A stretch of 32,242 nt of DNA. It comes from a virus. This document shows positions 31,124-32,242 of this stretch, in pieces. Under the pieces are notes generated by a model. It saw nothing but the letters and a program-made list of their open reading frames with translations, ran no database searches and was not told the DNA's origin. Every line of letters begins with the position of its first letter. The first letter of the stretch is position 1. The DNA lies in the IMG/VR virus record IMGVR_UViG_3300010400_000235, positions 1-32,242 of that record; one strand, 5' to 3'. The translations under genes were made by a program, and so were the position numbers.

Positions 31124-32242
31124 GGCTCACAACTCTCCGCGTCGAGGTACGCGTCTTCGGGGAATGCCTTCGGGTGTGATGCCTTGCTAGGCAACGGCGC
31201 CGACAGCTGAGCCAGCGCCTGATGATGCTTGCTCGGCATCGCAGCCTTCAGCCTCGCAGCGTCACGCGACGGGATGGCCTTCTCGCGCTGCTCGTCGAGG
31301 TAGGCGCGGTCGAGGAAGCCGGAGGGGTCGAGCTTGGGATTCTCGGCTGGATAGAACGTGTTGTGTGCCGGCCCTTCGTTCATCGGCGGCGGCCTGAACA
31401 CTGGCGTAACTTGCTCCCCACCGGCCGTGGCTGGCGGAAGGGGGACGGTGGTCCAGTCGATGTCGGCCAGTTCGACCTGACAGCCGTGCGGCGGCAACGT
31501 CTCGCGGTCTGGCGCGATTCGCTCGAATTTGCCAGAGATGTCCCACTTTTCGTGCCCACGAATCCAGCCGCCGCGGTTCGTCGCCGGTGACAGAAGTCGG
31601 AACCGGTACGTGTTTTCGGTCGCTCGATTGACGGACCACTCGGTACCCGCCGGCAACGTCTCCGGCAGCACATCAGGCTGCGTCCCGTAGAACCGAGCCT
31701 CTCCCGCCCGTGCCGCTTCAGTCGGGGCGCGGCGGATGAGGCGGAGGGACTCGGGCGCGCAAAGGATTCCGCAGATTTCCACGCAACCCGTGTGCTCACC
31801 CATCGTGACGCCAGTGCGCACGACTCGCCCAGCCGAGCGATAGACCTCGGCTTCCGCGCTGCCCAGTCGGTGCCACGTCAGAACGTTTATGCCGCTTGCC
31901 TCGTCACCCGCCGCGAACACGTGCGCCGGCTCGGGAGGGGGCGGCGGTTGGATGGGGACGGTGTCCCAATTCACGTCTTCCGGCTCGAATCCACCAGTGG
32001 CCGTGGATGTGCACTCATCACCGCTCAGGCCGCTGCGGTATCGCCGGGAGCAGCCGTAGCGTGGGGATCCGCCGTAAACATAGCTCAGCATCAGAGGCTC
32101 GAGAGCCACGTACCCATCGCCTAGGGCTGTCCCCGCCGGCAACGTCTCCGGCAGCACATCAGGCTGCGTCCCGTAGAACCGAGCCTCTCCCGCCCGTGCC
32201 GCTTCAGTCGGGGCGCGGCGGATGAGGCGGAGCGAGGACAGC
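31120..32242 (-). CDS. Partial protein with duplicated modules (5' end outside window)
   Basis: At least 373 residues; the frame stays open to the right edge, so the start is missing. Two copies of a module are visible: an identical stretch beginning LRLIRRAPTEAARAGEARFY and continuing through TQPDVLPETLPAG, each followed by a diverged region and then a W-D/T-T-V-P block (NWDTVPIQPPPPP; DWTTVPLPPATAG). The identical part is a 101-base exact DNA repeat (31646-31746 and 32132-32232). The N-terminal visible copy contains Cys-rich text (GCSRRYRSGLSGDEC). The C-terminal 90 residues are charged and helical. Function unknown. Confidence 0.6.
   Translation of the reverse strand, partial: LSSLRLIRRAPTEAARAGEARFYGTQPDVLPETLPAGTALGDGYVALEPLMLSYVYGGSPRYGCSRRYRSGLSGDECTSTATGGFEPEDVNWDTVPIQPPPPPEPAHVFAAGDEASGINVLTWHRLGSAEAEVYRSAGRVVRTGVTMGEHTGCVEICGILCAPESLRLIRRAPTEAARAGEARFYGTQPDVLPETLPAGTEWSVNRATENTYRFRLLSPATNRGGWIRGHEKWDISGKFERIAPDRETLPPHGCQVELADIDWTTVPLPPATAGGEQVTPVFRPPPMNEGPAHNTFYPAENPKLDPSGFLDRAYLDEQREKAIPSRDAARLKAAMPSKHHQALAQLSAPLPSKASHPKAFPEDAYLDAESCEP
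31646..31746. repeat. 101-base exact direct repeat, copy 1
   Basis: Identical to 32132-32232, 486 bases (162 codons) apart, so in frame within the leftward gene. Exact identity within otherwise diverged modules points to recent duplication, gene conversion or strong recombination, or to an assembly effect, since copy 2 ends only 10 bases from the window edge. Confidence 0.95.
32132..32232. repeat. 101-base exact direct repeat, copy 2
   Basis: Second copy of the repeat at 31646-31746. It stops 10 bases before the window ends, a common place for a short-read contig to break. Confidence 0.95.

Noticed and set aside
1-32242. tRNA genes, integrase and attachment sites
   Set aside because: I saw no cloverleaf-like sequences, no recombinase motifs and no plausible att core repeats in the window.

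Overview
The window is a GC-rich stretch of a tailed bacteriophage (Caudoviricetes). It looks like a short-tailed (podovirus-like) virus: there is a terminase, portal, scaffold and capsid block, an adaptor, a beta-helix tailspike, a large nozzle-like protein and three large Ala/Gly/Gln-rich internal (ejection) proteins. I see no tail tube, sheath or tape-measure gene. The host cannot be named from sequence. Visible promoters resemble sigma-70 (TTGACC and TTGAGG, each 17 bases from a -10), so a bacterial host with housekeeping-type promoters is implied. No polymerase, primase, integrase or recognisable endolysin is in view, so this is probably only part of the genome.

Layout. Positions 1-816 hold no convincing gene. 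They hold a 124-base perfect palindrome at the very edge, an AT-richer stretch, a cluster of nine GGTTGGGA-type 8-9-mers in both orientations, and a GC-rich stretch leading to a promoter. From 817 to 28117 all genes run rightward and are tightly packed, many with ATGA/GTGA or TGATG stop-start overlaps. The order is: Fis-type HTH protein, small protein, glycosyltransferase-like protein, Cys-rich acidic protein, small membrane protein, large terminase, small protein, portal, scaffold, major capsid, two head/decoration-like proteins, small acidic protein, adaptor, tailspike, fibre-tip-like protein, nozzle-like protein, three or four internal virion proteins (two with Peptidase_S74-type motifs), four small beta-rich virion proteins, a 96-residue protein, a repeat protein with twelve 21-24 residue repeats, and a late cluster of small genes (lipoprotein-like, zinc finger, coiled coil, single-pass membrane protein).

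From 32242 back to 28077 eight genes run leftward. They collide tail-to-tail with the rightward operon, overlapping it by 41 bases. Nearly all are joined by 4-base NTGA overlaps. They encode small proteins of unknown function, many with Cys/His pairs typical of zinc binding, plus coiled coils. This looks like an accessory or early operon whose promoter is outside the window.

The most unusual items are: the spacer-free terminal palindrome; the GGTTGGGA cluster; a near-identical -10/start cassette used 26 kb apart; a terminase whose nuclease half seems to lack two of its usual acidic residues; a zinc ribbon inside a phage glycosyltransferase; a vestigial S74 motif beside a complete one; the 12-repeat protein; and the zinc-rich leftward operon. 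All functional names come from motif reading and gene order; no database search was possible.
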